A stretch of 32,879 nucleotides of DNA. It comes from Acetanaerobacterium elongatum (GTDB taxonomy: Bacteria > Bacillota > Clostridia > Oscillospirales > Ruminococcaceae). The notes below the pieces were generated by a model. It saw only the letters and a list, made by a program, of their open reading frames with translations, made no database searches and was not told where the DNA came from. The position numbers and the translations under genes are program-made. Each line of letters begins with the position of its first letter. The first letter of the stretch is position 1. This document shows positions 32,474 to 32,879 of this stretch, piece after piece. Where the stretch lies: positions 1 through 32,879 of the forward strand of contig NZ_FNID01000033.1 of assembly GCF_900103835.1 (NCBI RefSeq). Reading direction: 5' to 3'.

Positions 32474-32879
32474 TCATCGGCAGTGGCCGTCTTTTGAACC
32501 ACTCGCCGGGCGAGTAGTTTTCATAATACAAAAAGGAACGGCATAAAGCCGTTCACAGATTACTGACAAAACCCGCCCTTTTCCGGCGGGTTTTGTGTAT
32601 GTAGGCAAAAATAGCAGGCAACGTTTTACGGATTGCATAATATCCCGGTTTGACAGGATATTTGCAATCTTTTTCATGTTCTGCACAGCAGCAGTGAGCA
32701 GGCATTGTTCCGCTGCTTTCGCAAGCCCGCGCATGCGGCAATAGCGAAGCCCATGCAGCTCTTTTGAATCTGCAAAACTTCGCTCGATTGTTTCTTTTCT
32801 TCTGGCGTATATCTTCTTGCCATATTCCGTATGGGTGAAAGCGTATGCTCTGTCCTTGTAATCCTCCCATACATGGCGG
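32474..32879 (-). pseudogene. IS1182-like transposase, C-terminal part, cut by the window edge
   Basis: The minus-strand frame enters from the right edge and reads [73 protein letters not shown]. This is the C-terminal RRxxIERxFADAKExHGLRYxRxRG block of IS1182/IS4-like transposases, with the DDE-type Glu in [10 protein letters not shown]. The frame continues past the usual end to a stop at 32474 through a hairpin (32566-32596), so the true 3' end may be earlier or the tail may be altered. Whether the full gene is intact cannot be seen, because the 5' part lies outside the window. Confidence 0.7.
32566..32596. terminator. Terminator-like hairpin in the transposase tail
   Basis: A 12-base stem ACAAAACCCGCC/GGCGGGTTTTGT with a 7-base loop lies near a second small hairpin (GAACGGC/GCCGTTC, 32536-32554). 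Both lie within the last part of the transposase frame and may belong to the insertion sequence's end. Confidence 0.5.

Noticed and set aside
1-32879. tRNA, rRNA or CRISPR arrays
   Set aside because: No cloverleaf, conserved ribosomal stretches or regularly spaced direct repeats were seen.

Overview
The window looks like chromosomal DNA of a Clostridia-type Firmicute, probably a gut or rumen anaerobe. The signs are moderate GC, strong GGAGG-type ribosome binding sites, TTG/GTG starts, a ROK repressor, BIG2/tandem-95 surface protein modules, a penicillin V acylase-type choloylglycine hydrolase, and IS256- and IS1182-type transposase relics. I cannot place it to genus from the sequence alone.

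Left part (1-3400), mostly AT-rich accessory DNA on the minus strand: a choloylglycine hydrolase/penicillin V acylase family enzyme, a perfect 32-bp-arm hairpin repeat, a DUF7000-like protein, a frameshifted gene, and a methyltransferase short at its C-terminus. Two copies of a ~53-bp palindromic repeat lie here and a third lies at 18308. All three share one orientation, and each sits just upstream of a minus-strand accessory gene. Two of them contain a well-formed promoter pointing into that gene.

Middle (3427-18222): a 2633-residue secreted protein with a HEFQH zinc-peptidase motif, tandem-95 modules, BspA-type leucine-rich repeats and about 13 BIG2-like domains. Next come an IS256 relic and a TetR regulator divergent from an MMPL/RND exporter plus a YhgE-like exported heptad-repeat protein. 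The TetR/MMPL intergenic region is a near-perfectly symmetric 44-bp palindrome with overlapping promoters on both strands. A membrane-anchored GH5 glycosidase follows.

Right part (18765-32279): a coherent catabolic locus. A ROK regulator is divergent from a minus-strand operon encoding a NitT/TauT-type binding lipoprotein, two permeases, two ABC ATPases and a zinc polyol-type dehydrogenase. A second minus-strand operon encodes an EamA/DMT transporter, an iron-type alcohol dehydrogenase, a two-subunit transketolase, an RpiB/LacAB-family isomerase and two transaldolase-family proteins. There is no sugar kinase or phosphatase. The RpiB-like protein has lost most of the residues that bind phosphate and open the ring in RpiB. 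Transketolase GH, RpiB-like isomerase and aldehyde reductase is the core described for transketolase-based sulfoglycolysis (SqwGH, SqwI, SqwF), so I propose that this locus degrades a sulfonated (or otherwise anionic, non-phosphorylated) sugar or polyol. Here it is combined with a taurine-type importer, a polyol dehydrogenase and two transaldolases. The substrate is inference. The window closes with a terminator and the C-terminal part of an IS1182-like transposase.
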